A stretch of DNA of 64,000 bases from [Phialemoniopsis] sp. UDSM-2020 (GCA_018873225.1 JAEILZ010000002.1:1178001-1242000); one strand, 5' to 3'; positions 1 through 10,138 are shown, numbered from the stretch's first letter. Made by a program: numbers and translations. The notes: generated by a model from the letters alone, not told the origin.

Positions 1-2
1 GG

Positions 3-140
3 GCAGCCGACCAGCCCGAGCCGACCGTGGAGGACCCCGGAGAGGACGGCGCGATATGGGACGAGGAGGAATATGCGTGGGACACGGAGGAAGAGGATGT
101 AGGAGTCTGCCGTGCCCAGGCCCCTATGTTTTACAACTAG
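3..140 (+). CDS. 3' end of a gene, acidic C-terminus (partial)
   Basis: An open frame enters from the left edge and ends at TAG 138-140, giving the last 45 residues. The tail is very acidic and also rich in aromatic residues (clusters of E and D around W and Y), ending PMFYN. No domain can be recognised. Such acidic-aromatic tails occur in transcription activation domains and in many other proteins, so no function is assigned. Its end is about 1.2 kb from the start of the sugar-acid cluster, so it could be a cluster gene. The frame has no internal stop; the rest of the gene lies outside the window. Confidence 0.5.
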   Translation, partial: AADQPEPTVEDPGEDGAIWDEEEYAWDTEEEDVGVCRAQAPMFYN

Positions 141-476
141 GCCTAGCCTGAGGCCAGTGCTAGTAGTGATCGACTAGGACAATTGATTTGCGCTCCCTAC
201 CGAGCACCGTCACCACGACCAGCACAGGAATTTACAATGTTCAAGTAAATGCAAGCCATGTACTGTACTACTAACATAGATGATCTCCAGTAGAGCCTCT
301 ATCATGAACCAGGAACCAAGTATCAAAAACCTGTGAATAAAGACTGGTATTATATTCAATATGACTTGTACTGTTATGAGCTCGTGTCGACATTTTAGTC
401 ACGCACGCCTTTTCTTCTTGGGCAGATAGTCAATTTTTCACAACATAGAGCGGCACCGATTTCGAATGCGATGAAT
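141..476. other. Convergent intergenic stretch
   Basis: This lies between the stop of the left-edge gene and the 3' end of the small gene at 477. It is AT-richer than the coding DNA. I see no gene, repeat or RNA in it. Confidence 0.5.
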
Positions 477-894
477 TCAGCGGAGTTGTGCTGCCCGTAG
501 ATTCATCTCAAAGTCTAATTTGTCCATCACATTATCGACCGTTGAAGCCTCCTCCGGTGCCCATCCTTTTAGTTCCCCAAATAGACCCAAAGCTGATTGG
601 TAGATGGCCCCAGTCATTGCATCTCGATTGTCCAAGGCGGTAGCCAGGTCCCCTAAGACAGATACCAAGTCGTCTCTCGTTTCCGTTGCCATAGATACCA
701 GGTCTCCGGCTCTGTCGAGTCTTTTGAGTCGTTTGGTAGCTTTCTGTATAAGCTTCTTGACATGTTTGTCTATCAGAAGACTGTAGCGGGTGTCTTCGTC
801 CTTCCTGGTGATCTTGTGAGGCATGCTGTAGAGGCGATAACGTGGAAAGATAGCCAAGTAGTAAGATCAAAGAGATTTTGGGCATACTTGCCAT
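477..894 (-). CDS. Small protein of unknown function, possibly secreted
   Basis: An open frame on the minus strand ends at 477. Unspliced it could start at 857 (126 aa). A better-looking model starts at 894 and splices out 841-781 (61 bases, GT..AG). It joins a hydrophobic leader (MASMPKISLILLLGYLST) in frame to a basic, helical body, giving 118 aa with no cysteine. The leader resembles a secretion signal. The donor GTTATC is not the usual fungal consensus, so the intron is uncertain. No family is recognised. It could be a small secreted protein, or the frame could be accidental. Confidence 0.35.
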
Positions 895-1371
895 GGTGAG
901 GTCTCAGCGGAAAGTCAATGGAAGTTGGGGGAAGTCATGTTTGCGGAGAGCTTTCGCCTCGCCACCCTAGATATGATGAGCTAGACTAAACCTGGGGTAT
1001 GCACATGGGATGTCGCCTTCTCGGCTTGTTAGTCGGCTTGCCCTGCATTGGCGTGGGGGGCAGTTAGATAATATAGGTGGTAGCGGCATTCACTCCGACG
1101 TCGAACCCGCTCCTCCAATGCACAGTGCTCTATCGGGACATTGACTTTCGAGGAGGGGTTCTGAAGATGCGGGATGGCTTCGTAGTTCTGCAATCATATC
1201 TCTTTTTGGAAGTCACTACACAGTTATCATGTTGGTAGCCGGACGGATATCGGTGAAGACTCCGGTGGGTGACTCTGATTCATGCCTCCTCTACTTATGT
1301 TTTACCCCTGTTCTGTGATGCGTCCACGATAGCACTCACACCGTACCGTCCTAGGAACCACTAGCATACAT
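895..1371. other. Intergenic, one motif-like site
   Basis: No gene is visible. The only notable sequence is GCGTGGGGGGCAG at 1051-1063, a variant of the cluster promoter element. It lies downstream of the aldolase gene and upstream of the small minus-strand gene. Confidence 0.5.
1050..1063 (+). promoter_or_regulatory. Variant of the cluster element
   Basis: Reads GGCGTGGGGGGCAG, three mismatches to AGCGTGGGGGTCAC. It lies about 160 bases upstream of the small gene starting at 894 (minus strand). It may be a weak site or chance; the G-run makes a chance match easier. Confidence 0.25.
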
Positions 1372-2322
1372 TTACTTTGTAGAAAGCGTCTTCTCAAACT
1401 CCATCAACTCTGCAAATCCACTTAGCTGCGCCTGCAAGGCCTTACCCTCCAGCGGCGCACAGGGCCTCCGAGGAAGTCCTCCGTAGCCTCGGTACTTTTG
1501 CAGAGCAGACTTGACAGCTACAAAACCACCTTTGATAGCGGCCCAATCGCCTCCGGCGACGATGCCCTGCAGCCGGGCTGCCTCGGCCAACTTGCCCTGC
1601 TCCCAAGCCTTGAAGAGCTGGATGCATGCTCGCGGTGCCAGGTTACCCGTCCCGGCAATGACGCCGTGCCCACCGACTGCCAGAGTCTGAATTGTAAAGT
1701 CGCAGCTTCCGCCAAACGTCCGGAACGCGGTGTCGACTGTACCAGCAGCAACTCTTGCCAGCTTTCCCGTGTTGCCACAGGTCAGCTTGACGCCGACGAT
1801 CTTGGGGTGTTGTGCGAGCTCGAGAATCAGATCGGATGTGAGATCTAGTCCGGACGTGGCACCAGGAAAGTTGTAGATCAGGATCGGGATGGGACTCGCG
1901 TCGGCGACGGTGATGAAGTGCTCCTTGATCAACTCCGTGGTGACAAGGCCCCCGTAGTATGCGGGAGGCAGGATCAGGGCGTGGGTGCCGCCTGATTCGG
2001 CAGCTTCTTTGCAGAGCTGGATGGTTTCCCTTGTCGACTGGGCACCGCACCCAACAATGAGGGGCAGATCGGACTTGCCGGCGTTGGCCATTGCTGTACG
2101 AGTAGCCTTGTTGACAATCTGACGCTCAGCATGATCAAGGTGAACAGCCTCGCCGTTGGAGCCGTGAGTTACAATGCCGGCGACTCCAGCCTCAAGGAGG
2201 AAGGTGGCATGGGCAATGGTTGTTTCCACGTTGATCTCGTCAGAAGAGTTGAAGAAGGCGACTGTTGGCACGTAGAGGCCAACGCCTAAGGGCTCCGACT
2301 GGCCTGGTGTCTTGGAGATCAT
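1372..2322 (-). CDS. 2-keto-3-deoxy-sugar-acid aldolase (DHDPS/NAL family, GaaC-like)
   Basis: A single-exon gene of 316 aa, full length for the dihydrodipicolinate synthase/N-acetylneuraminate lyase family of class I aldolases. Visible landmarks are GSNGEAVHL (54-62), the catalytic tyrosine in YNFPGATSG (Y150) and the Schiff-base lysine in IVGVKLTCGN (K179). The closest remembered relatives are the fungal L-threo-3-deoxy-hexulosonate aldolases (GaaC/LGA1), which split a 2-keto-3-deoxy-hexonate into pyruvate and glyceraldehyde. Beside a galactonate dehydratase, it is inferred to cleave 2-keto-3-deoxy-galactonate. Stereochemistry cannot be read from sequence. Two copies of the cluster element lie 256 and 491 bases upstream. 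Probably cytosolic, since no targeting signal is seen. Confidence 0.85.
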   Translation of the reverse strand: MISKTPGQSEPLGVGLYVPTVAFFNSSDEINVETTIAHATFLLEAGVAGIVTHGSNGEAVHLDHAERQIVNKATRTAMANAGKSDLPLIVGCGAQSTRETIQLCKEAAESGGTHALILPPAYYGGLVTTELIKEHFITVADASPIPILIYNFPGATSGLDLTSDLILELAQHPKIVGVKLTCGNTGKLARVAAGTVDTAFRTFGGSCDFTIQTLAVGGHGVIAGTGNLAPRACIQLFKAWEQGKLAEAARLQGIVAGGDWAAIKGGFVAVKSALQKYRGYGGLPRRPCAPLEGKALQAQLSGFAELMEFEKTLSTK

Positions 2323-2577
2323 TGTGGCTGGATAGGGTGATACAGAGAGCTTGTGTATGATGGGGATGAGGAGGCTATCGAGAATGAAAGAGACGGATGG
2401 ACTTGTTGAGAGTTTGCTGGGGTCCTCATGTGAGCGAAAATTTGTAGCAGAGTTCGACGGAATTCTCTATTCTCCTCAACTTCGACGGACAATTGCTACT
2501 CATTGACGACGCTCCTTGCTCGGTGGCAAGTCGCCCGCCAAGTGGACTGGCTAAGGAATGTCCGTCCCATCACGATG

Positions 2578-2591
2578 ACGACCCCCACGCT
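2578..2591 (-). promoter_or_regulatory. Cluster promoter element (AGCGTGGGGGTCGT)
   Basis: The minus strand matches the consensus at the first 12 positions, with two mismatches at the end. It lies about 256 bases upstream of the aldolase start, in the orientation of that gene. Confidence 0.7.
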
Positions 2592-2812
2592 TCAATAAAT
2601 GACTTCAGGTACCAAGGGTGTAAGTACACACATCCGTACTTTCTTCGCCAATTTCCAGACTATTTTAGTGTGCTTACTCGCATCTAGCCTCCTCACAGGT
2701 CGGACTTTGTGCTTTCCCCTTTCCCCACTTGATATGTGGTCTGGTTCTTACGCTCTTGATACCGTTGATCCGAGTTTCCCCGTCAAGAGTAGCCATGATT
2801 AATCATGAGTCT

Positions 2813-2826
2813 GTGACCCCCACGCT
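2813..2826 (-). promoter_or_regulatory. Cluster promoter element (AGCGTGGGGGTCAC)
   Basis: A perfect 14-base copy on the minus strand, about 491 bases upstream of the aldolase start. Confidence 0.8.
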
Positions 2827-3185
2827 AGTTGGTGAAAGTTTCTGGAGTCCCCAGCCGTGGTCTAGGGGCTTCATGTTACTCCTCATGACACTAAGTGGAC
2901 TCGTCTGATCCATCGGGCATTGTTGCAAATGTGGAGAAGTAGCGGTGCTTTAACCGATCCCCTGGACTCGTGGGCCCTTTCTCGAGGTGTGTCCCTAAGG
3001 AAACCAATATCCGTGATTGAATTGTGTGGCCTCTATCCATGCATCGTCTAGGCTTTTAGTTGGAGGGAAATTGTATGCCCAGCCTCAAGTTAGACGAGCT
3101 AGGTAGATCCATTGTCAAAGTGTGCCAGATAGTTTGTAATATGTGTCGATGTCGGAGTACAAGCTACTTCTCTCTCTAAGTCCTT

Positions 3186-4997
3186 TTAATCTTCCTCCGG
3201 CTCCAGGTCTGCAAGTCCAAGGAAGAGGCAGGAGAGGCCCCAAGCTCCTGGGTCAGGCACTTTTGTGAACCCACTTCCTCCTACGTACACAGACCGCCCA
3301 AGGCTCGCGTGCATACCTTTCGTCTCTATCGCGGCTCTCCTTGCAGCCAGGGAAGCCTCTTTCAAGCTGCCAGTCTGTCCCAAGACTTCAACAAACGGGT
3401 ACAAAGCGTCTACTAGAGTACGATCTCCTGGACGTGCAGGTGTGTACTTTGACAGGGCATCACAGCTTTGCTTCAAAGCAGCAGCCCACTTCTGCGGTGA
3501 CATGGCACCTGATTCTTGGGATTGCAAGGCGTGGACAAGCGCGTTGAGAAAGATGGCATATAGCGCCCCTGAGGTGCCGTCCATGTTGTTCTCCACAACG
3601 GGCACGATCTCTGCTAAGTCACTAAGGACATCACCAGTAAGATTTGTTATGTTGATATACCTCAGCACAGCTAGTGAAATAAGTTAGTTGAGCTGTGTAA
3701 TGAATTCATGAGGATGGGGAAGCAAGGACTCACCTTCAGCTCCTCTCTTCAGTCCAATTCCGCAATCACCATCACCGACTACCGTATCGTACTTTGTGAT
3801 TACTGCCTCGGCAGCAATCACACGCTCAAGTGCCGTCGTCAGGGCAGATGTTTCTGTAGAAGCATCCATAGTCTGACCAGCGAGTCGTTTTCTTTGGTCT
3901 GTTTGCGTCAATCCAGTCCTGACTTGTGTGCTTTTGGCTTCCCACGTCGACTTCTGGATCGGTGCAGTCCAGCCTGGGACTTCGCTCGGGGCGTCAAGGA
4001 GGTCAATCATGCTGACTCCATCAGTGTCGACCGCATTCAGTAAGCTAATGCTGAATCCGAGACCGTTCAGGCTTGTCATGAACATGCCACTCAAGATCCT
4101 TGCAGGCTTGATATTGTAGCGAGACTTTAGCTGCGCCACGACCTCGGTCGTGATAGCGCCCATCTCAAGGACGCTGACACCACCGAGGTTGTTGATTAGA
4201 AGCACAACCTGCTGGGAACCGAAGCGAACGAAGGCACGGTCTTCATCGGATTGATCAAGGAGTTGGGCGAGCATCCTCTTCACAAGTTCGGGAAGGACGA
4301 TTTTATCTCTTCCAGAGCCAATCTCGTTGTGGATGCCCATACCAATCTCGACCTCGCCAGCCTGCAAAGTGTCTTCGGTACTGATCACCCGGCCCGGTAC
4401 GTGGACATGGTCGAGGCTCGCGCCCACACTGACCAGATTCTCTGCAGCTAGTCTCGCGGCCGAGGCAACAGCGTTGAGCGGCCTGCCCATCGCGGCCAGG
4501 GCACCGGCGATCTTGAGCACAAGAACAGTGCCCGCGATACCCCGCCGTCCGACCTTGCCGCCCTTGGCTCGGCCGACACCGGCATCGTCGCCGACGACGA
4601 CCATCTGCGCGTCGATGCCAGCCGCCCTAGCCTTCTCGACGGCCATGCCGAAGCTGAGGACGTCGCCGGTGTAATTCATCACGATGACGAGGACGCCCTT
4701 GTCAGTGTCGACGCGCGACGTGATGCCGACTCGGACTTGCGTCGCGGACGGGCTGGCAAAGATGGTACCGGCCACTGCCGCGGAGAGCATGCCTGGCCCG
4801 ACCATGCCGGCGAAGGAGGGCTCGTGGCCCGAGCCTCCTCCGGACAGGATGGAAACCTGCGAGGGGCCATCGTTGGGCCGGCGGTAGATGATTTTGTGCT
4901 CTTCATCGAGGGCAACGAGAGGGTTGACGAGTGTCAAGCTGTGCAGAGCATCTCCGACCAACTTGGTCGGGTCATCGACAAAGTGCTTGGTGGACAT
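3186..4997 (-). CDS. dak1: Dihydroxyacetone/glyceraldehyde kinase
   Basis: Two exons, 4997-3734 and 3670-3186, with a 63-base intron (GTGAGT..CACTAG, CTAAC branch site), give 582 aa, the usual length for one-chain fungal/animal dihydroxyacetone kinases. The DakK domain shows GGGSGHEP (53-60) and the HVHVPG segment that carries the covalent substrate histidine (around 197-199). The DakL nucleotide-binding domain shows GDGDCGIG, followed after the intron by a C-terminal DPGAWGL. It phosphorylates dihydroxyacetone and usually glyceraldehyde with ATP. Here it would feed the triose released by the aldolase into glycolysis. An in-frame ATG at 5042 would add 15 residues, but family proteins begin near MSTKHFVD. 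It diverges from the dehydratase gene across an 854-base shared promoter. Confidence 0.9.
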
Positions 4998-5184
4998 GGT
5001 GAAAATGATGATACGGAGAAGGGGTTGGTCACCAGCTTGCAATTTGGAGAGACTTGTAAGGGAAAGAACTCGGGATAAAGGAGAAAATGCGTTGACGGGG
5101 ATGTTTCTGACCCCGAGGATCTGTCGCTGCTTTCACGATGCTCCCGGCGCAACTGGGGAACGCCTACCACAGGGCACATTGCAG

Positions 5185-5198
5185 AGCGTGGGGGTCAG
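5185..5198 (+). promoter_or_regulatory. Cluster promoter element (AGCGTGGGGGTCAG)
   Basis: Matches 13 of 14 consensus bases. It lies 188 bases upstream of the kinase start. Confidence 0.8.
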
Positions 5199-5517
5199 AT
5201 TCGTTTTCAAGTCATACGTAGTGCTTCCTCCTTACGAGGAATCGCATGCGTGTTTTCCCAGGCCCAGGTCCGACTTGGTTCGGTATCACATCCAACCTCA
5301 CATCGGGAGCGCATCGCCAAGAGACTTTTCGTCGTTACGCCCTGATAGCATGGGCCCGGAGAAAACTTGACAAGTAGCCCATCAATAGTTTCACACATGA
5401 GTCGTAATCTTGCTCAAGCCCACCTTCCTGTGGATAATGACATGCATCATTGCAAGCTTCAAGTGAGAATCTGACCGACGATGTGCTATAATCCTAGAGC
5501 TTGAAGGAGCCGACGGT

Positions 5518-5531
5518 AGCGTGGGGGTCAC
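5518..5531 (+). promoter_or_regulatory. Cluster promoter element (AGCGTGGGGGTCAC)
   Basis: A perfect copy, about 320 bases upstream of the dehydratase start and 521 from the kinase start. A second perfect copy follows 98 bases later. Confidence 0.8.
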
Positions 5532-5615
5532 ATTGTGGGGAAAGTAAGCCCTTGAACCGTGCCGGCGTCTCGGGACCATGCGGGCAAGTCTTGGGCTGTG
5601 TTGCCCTGTAAGAAT

Positions 5616-5629
5616 AGCGTGGGGGTCAC
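5616..5629 (+). promoter_or_regulatory. Cluster promoter element (AGCGTGGGGGTCAC)
   Basis: A perfect copy, about 223 bases upstream of the dehydratase start and in the orientation of that gene. Confidence 0.8.
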
Positions 5630-5851
5630 AATTCAGGGCTTGGAGGACTTCGTCCAACTAGTGTCGAGTCCGGCTGTGGAGTACAAGAAATCCGAACACG
5701 GAGACATTGTGGAACGAGTCATGGGTAGCAATCCAGAAACGGTCCTCCTTACTCTGCCATATGCCTTTCACATCCTAATTCCTTGACTTGAGGGCTTCGT
5801 GATTACGCGGAGATAGTTACACCAGACACCACACTTGTCAAAGTCTTCATC

Positions 5852-7124
5852 ATGGCCAAGATTAAGACTGTCGAGTATTTCCGTGTGAAGCCAAGATGGC
5901 TCATGGTCAAGATCACCGATGAAAATGGCGAGTACGGCTGGGGTGAAGCCACTCTCGAAGGTCATGACCTTGCGGTTGAAGGTTGTCTGGAAGAGATGAT
6001 CACTCGCATTGTTGGCTTGGAAGCAAAGTAAGTGTCCCTTTTCAGGATGAAAACGACAGTTGTTCCCCGTACTAAATCGAAATCTCAGTGAAATTGAAAA
6101 CATATGGCAAACGTTCTGGAGGCATGGCTTCTACCGCGGAGGACCAGTCTTCATGTCCGCTTTGTCCGGCATTGACATTGCCCTGTGGGATCTGAAGGGC
6201 AAGGTGTTCAAGATGCCGGTCTACGAATTGCTCGGAGGCAAGGTTAGGAGCAAGGTGCAAGTCTACTGCTGGATTGGTGGTGACCGGCCGGCAGATGTGG
6301 AGCGGGCGGCGTAAGTTATTCCTCCCTCACTTTCAGTCAAATCGTCTGCTCACACCTAGATCAGGAAAGCTCGTGTTGCTCAGGGTCTCAAGCATGTCAA
6401 GATGAACGCCACCGAGGACATGAACTGGATTGATTCGCCCTCTATCCTCGACTCGACAGTTGAGCGTCTCAAGACCGTCAAAGCACTAGGTCTGGACGTC
6501 GGTCTCGACTTTCACGGCCGTCTGCACAAGGGTATGGCCAAGCAATTGGTCGCGGCTCTGGAGCCGCATCGCCCCCTGTTCATCGAAGAGCCACTGCTCT
6601 GCGAGCACCCAGAGGCGATCAAGCAGCTTGCAGACCGCACATCCATCCCGGTCGCTTTTGGAGAGCGCCTCTATACCCGCTGGGACATCAAGCGGTTCCT
6701 TCAAGACGCCAGTGTCGATATCCTCCAGCCGGATATCGCTCATGCTGGTGGCATCAGTGAGACGAAGCGTATCGCTCAGATGGCCGAGGCCTACGATGTG
6801 GCTATCGCGCCGCATTGCCCTCTCGGCCCGGTGGCATTCGCGGCTTCGCTGCACATTGGCCTGACTTGCCCTAATTTCACCATCTTGGAAATGAGCTTGG
6901 GGATGCACTACAACACCGAGGCTGGAGATGATATTGACCTGTTGACATACCTGAAAGACCCCGAAGTCTTTTCCATTGGTGAAGGCGGGTACATCAAAGC
7001 ACCGACAAAGTACGGGCTTGGAATTGAGATTGACGAAGAGAAGGTCAGAGAAATCTCAAAAGATACCAAGCCGTGGCAATGCAAGGTTTTCCACGGTCCT
7101 GATGGTAGCATCCGGGAGTGGTAG
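5852..7124 (+). CDS. D-galactonate dehydratase (DgoD type, enolase superfamily)
   Basis: Three exons, 5852-6027, 6089-6310 and 6365-7124, give 385 aa against 382 for E. coli DgoD. Similarity runs through the whole length: GFYRGGP, ALSGIDIALWD, GGDRPADV. The metal ligands are D181 (in LDFHGR), E207 (in FIEEP) and E233 (in AFGERLY). The catalytic histidines are H183 (DFHGR) and H283 (APHCPLGP). The numbering is offset by exactly two from DgoD. The enzyme removes water from D-galactonate to give 2-keto-3-deoxy-galactonate. The DgoD likeness, rather than a GaaB- or rhamnonate-dehydratase likeness, is what points to D-galactonate as substrate; another aldonate remains possible. Introns of 61 and 54 bases have standard borders. 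It lies next to the kinase and is probably co-controlled through shared elements. Confidence 0.88.
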
Positions 7125-7512
7125 ATAGTGGAGGCAGAAGACAATAAATTAAACAAGTTTGATAGATTTCATCTTGGTCTCTCAAACCGCCAAACTTGCA
7201 GGTCCTTGTGGAAATGCTCCTCCAGTATTGGATACCATCATAGTGTATTCTGAACACGGGTCTGGTGTTTATTGTGTTTTCTCGACAGGGTCATGAAAAG
7301 GAATTGTACGAACTCGCCTCGATCGTGGAAGCTGAGGTTCAAAGATATTTCTTAAAGAAAAAGAAAAAGAAAAGAAAAGAAAAAAAGAGCATATGGAAAT
7401 GTTCGAGAATCGGGAGCAAGCTATTAGAACGATCAAAGGTAGCAACCAGCAAATCAATTAAGAATATTCCTTCACGAATAGTACACAGGCCTGATCCAAA
7501 TTGCCTCCTTCA
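7125..7512. other. Convergent intergenic stretch
   Basis: This lies between the 3' ends of the dehydratase and the polyol dehydrogenase. Apart from an A/G-only tract near 7350-7390 I see nothing in it. It has no copy of the cluster element, as expected for a region without promoters. Confidence 0.6.
7355..7389 (+). repeat. Purine (A/G) simple tract
   Basis: A run of AAAG/AAAAG units with no pyrimidine interrupts the 3' intergenic region of two convergent genes. It is a low-complexity tract. Confidence 0.7.
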
Positions 7513-8715
7513 CTACGTATCTATCAATACCTTGATCACCAAGTTCCCTTCGTCGTCTGCCGGCTTTCCCGCCAAAGCAAAAGCGTTCGGAACTTGGTCC
7601 AACCCAACCGCACGATGCGTTGCCAACTTGGCGATATCTGGCAGTCCGTGCTTTGGCTTGTTTGCCAGGATCTCGATACCATACTTGTATGTATTTGAGT
7701 ACCTGAACACCCCAACCAGATCGACCTCGCGCAGCGCCGCAGCGGACACGGGCAACGTCTGAATCGGTGTGCCCATGCCGATAAGCAGCACTTTCCCTCC
7801 CGACGCTGTCGCATAGATCGCAGCTTGAACGCAGGCCTCGACACCCGTGCACTCGAACACAGCGTCGAACTGCTTGCTTTCGTCCCCACTGGCAGCTTTC
7901 AGCAGCACGGCTGCGGTCTCTCTTGCATGAGCCAGCTTGTCCTCGACCGTGGCCGTAGCCCCCGGTCCAGTCCGTGGCACCTCCACGCCCACGTCTGCGA
8001 ACCCGTGTGCTTTGGCAAAGTCGACACGGCTGCCAGCCACGTCCGCGATGGTGATTCTCTCCACATCGGCAGTGCGCAGCATCGCAGCGGTGAGCAACCC
8101 GACCGCCCCAGCGCCGAGAATCAAGACATTCGCGCCTTTCTCCAGCTTCGCCCGGCGAACGGCATGGATGGCCACGCTGAGGGGCTCCAGCAGCGCACCC
8201 TCGTCTAAGGACACCGACTCTGGGAGCTTGTGGCACCATTTGGCCGGGTGGTTGATGCGCTCTTGCAGCGTGCCCTGGAAGTGAGGGAATGACTTGGCTG
8301 AGCTCCGGAAGCGCATCTCGGAGCAGATGTTGTACCGCCCGGCCTCGCAGAGGCGGCAGGTCTCGCAAGGGATGCCCACCTCGAGGGCGACGCGGTCGCC
8401 GGGGCTGAAGCCGGTCACGCCAGACCCAACTGCTTCTACGACACCCGACGACTCGTGGCCCAGAGTCATCGGCTCTCGGATCAGGATGTCGCCATTGCGG
8501 AAATGGTTGTAATAGTGCTGATCCGAACCACAGATGCCGGTGCGGCGAACCGAGACTTGGAGTTCGCCTTCAGCTGGGGCCGAGATAGACAGCGTCTCCT
8601 GTCATTGATGTTAGCCAGTAAGTTTCAACCGAAGGGCTGACTATGTCTCACGTACAGTCCTAACGTCTCTCACACCATGAAGTTTAGAAGCAATGATTTG
8701 AGTTGCTGTCGCCAT
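7513..8715 (-). CDS. Zinc-dependent polyol dehydrogenase (MDR, sorbitol/xylitol dehydrogenase-like)
   Basis: Two exons, 8715-8656 and 8598-7513 (57-base intron, GTACGT..GACAG), give 381 aa. It has the full layout of medium-chain zinc alcohol/polyol dehydrogenases: a catalytic-zinc cysteine in GICGSD (C43), GHE (H68, E69), four structural-zinc cysteines (C98, C101, C104, C112) and a Rossmann motif GAGAVGLL. Such enzymes oxidise polyols such as sorbitol, xylitol, galactitol or arabinitol with NAD. In this cluster it could make dihydroxyacetone from glycerol for the kinase, or feed a polyol or sugar into the pathway. The substrate cannot be read from sequence. One perfect and one variant cluster element lie upstream. 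Confidence 0.85.
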
Positions 8716-8967
8716 CTTCGGAAGGAGACTCGATTTGGAAAGACGAGATAGGTAAAGTGGATGGAAGAGACAACAGGGTTCAAATGGCAGTACTACATGA
8801 AACAGGAGCGTCCGTTCATCAGCCAGCTCACCATCCCTGTGTTCAAGGCAGTCTTACGAGACGCATCCCTAGTATTCACTAACAAGCCCATCTCCTCCGA
8901 TTCCGGCAAAAGTACGCCGCCGTTCAAGAGTTCGGGGAGAATCGATGGGTCGTGATCCTGGGTGGAA

Positions 8968-8981
8968 GTGACCCCCACGCT
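8968..8981 (-). promoter_or_regulatory. Cluster promoter element (AGCGTGGGGGTCAC)
   Basis: A perfect copy on the minus strand, about 253 bases upstream of the polyol dehydrogenase start and in its orientation. Confidence 0.8.
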
Positions 8982-9098
8982 CGCCTGACTGCCTCTCTCG
9001 GGAATTCTCGTCGGATCTTAGCCGCAGTCCTTCGCTAGTAAACAAAATCGTGGAGTACTTGGAGGAGTGGATCGAGGAGGACAACGGCATCCCCATAG

Positions 9099-9112
9099 TG
9101 TACCCCCACGCC
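9099..9112 (-). promoter_or_regulatory. Variant cluster element (GGCGTGGGGGTACA)
   Basis: The core GCGTGGGGGT is intact but the edges differ. It lies 131 bases beyond the perfect copy, in the same orientation. Confidence 0.5.
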
Positions 9113-9280
9113 GGCATACACGAGGAAAAGGATCAAGTGGTCTTCATGTTGTGGACCCCGAGTGATGGCTGGTACACTGGAAGGAATTACCTTTGGACGT
9201 CCATCCATCAATGCACAAGAAGTTGCAACAGGTTTAGTTCGAAGCTAGATTCCTTGCCTAGGCTATGAGACTACCGTCTA

Positions 9281-10138
9281 TCATCGGCCCATCCAGCCAC
9301 CATCGACCGTAAGAATCTCACCACTAACGTAGCGACAAGCTGATCCGGCCAAGAACACCGTAGCCCCCTCAAAGTCCTCCAAGGCGCCCCATCTGCCCGT
9401 CGGGATCCGCTCTAGGATGCTAGCAGCTCGCTTCTCATCCTCGATCAGGGCCTCGTTCATGTCCGTGGCGATGTAGCCCGGCGCAATGGCGTTGACGTTG
9501 ATCCCATCGGCCGCCCACTGGTTGCTCAGGGACTTGGTTAGTTGGGCAACGCCGCCCTTTGCTGACGCGTACGCCGGTACGTTGAGACCACCCTGGAAAG
9601 AAACCAAGCTAGCCACGTTGATGATGGCACCCCGACGGCCGGTGGCATCTGCCGCTCGCTTGCGCATGTACGCGCCAAAATCGCGGCACAGAGTCCAGAC
9701 TGTCCGCAGATTGACTTGCAGAACCTAGGCCACAGTGTCAGTCACCAGGAAATGAAGTGAGTCATGAAAAGTGTCAGCTTATCAAAAACTTACCTCGTCC
9801 CAATCTTCCATCGGGAATTCGTGAGCCGGATGCCGCCTCTGGATCCCAGCACAGGTCACGAGTATGTCCACATCGTGACCATCAGCGAGTACTTTTTGGC
9901 TCAAAGCGGAAACGCTGTCTTGGTTGGCCAGATCGGCCGTGTACACAAAGACTTTGCGGCCCAATGCCTCGATCTTGTGCTTGGTGTCGAGGTTGCTCTC
10001 GTTTCGCTGGACGAGGATGATGTCGGAGCCTGCGCTAGCCAGGGCGAGGGCCATGGCCTGGCCAATGCCGCGAGTGCCACCCGTGACAATGGCCAGGTGG
10101 CCGTCAAGCGAGAACAGCTTCTCCAGGTAAGTTGCCAT
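9281..10138 (-). CDS. KduD-like short-chain dehydrogenase
   Basis: Two exons, 10138-9794 and 9724-9281 (69-base intron, GTAAGT..CCTAG), give 262 aa. This is a classical SDR with TGGTRGIG (19-26) and catalytic S154, Y167 and K171 (YASAK). The C-terminal half ([32 protein letters not shown]) closely follows bacterial KduD, 2-keto-3-deoxy-gluconate 5-dehydrogenase (often annotated 2-deoxy-gluconate 3-dehydrogenase). A role on a 2-keto-3-deoxy acid or a closely related sugar acid is inferred. It is not required for a plain dehydration-plus-cleavage route, so it may handle a second substrate or an epimerisation. One perfect cluster element lies 230 bases upstream. Confidence 0.82.

Larger units (their letters stand above)
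2323..3185. other. Aldolase upstream region
   Basis: This lies between the aldolase start and the 3' end of the kinase gene; both are on the minus strand. It contains two copies of the cluster element (2578-2591, 2813-2826). The small open frames at 2493-2802 have no coding character. Confidence 0.6.
4998..5851. other. Shared divergent promoter with three cluster elements
   Basis: An 854-base region between the kinase (minus) and dehydratase (plus) starts. It holds elements at 5185, 5518 and 5616, all in the plus orientation. Short open frames here look non-coding. Confidence 0.7.
8716..9280. other. Polyol dehydrogenase upstream region
   Basis: This lies between the dehydrogenase start and the end of the SDR gene; both are on the minus strand. 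It contains two cluster elements (8968 and 9099). No gene is visible. Confidence 0.6.

Noticed and set aside
1643..2050. Long antisense and alternative-frame open frames over the aldolase and other GC-rich genes
   Set aside because: They follow from strong GC-ending codon bias in the real frame and have Arg/Pro/Ala-rich nonsense composition.
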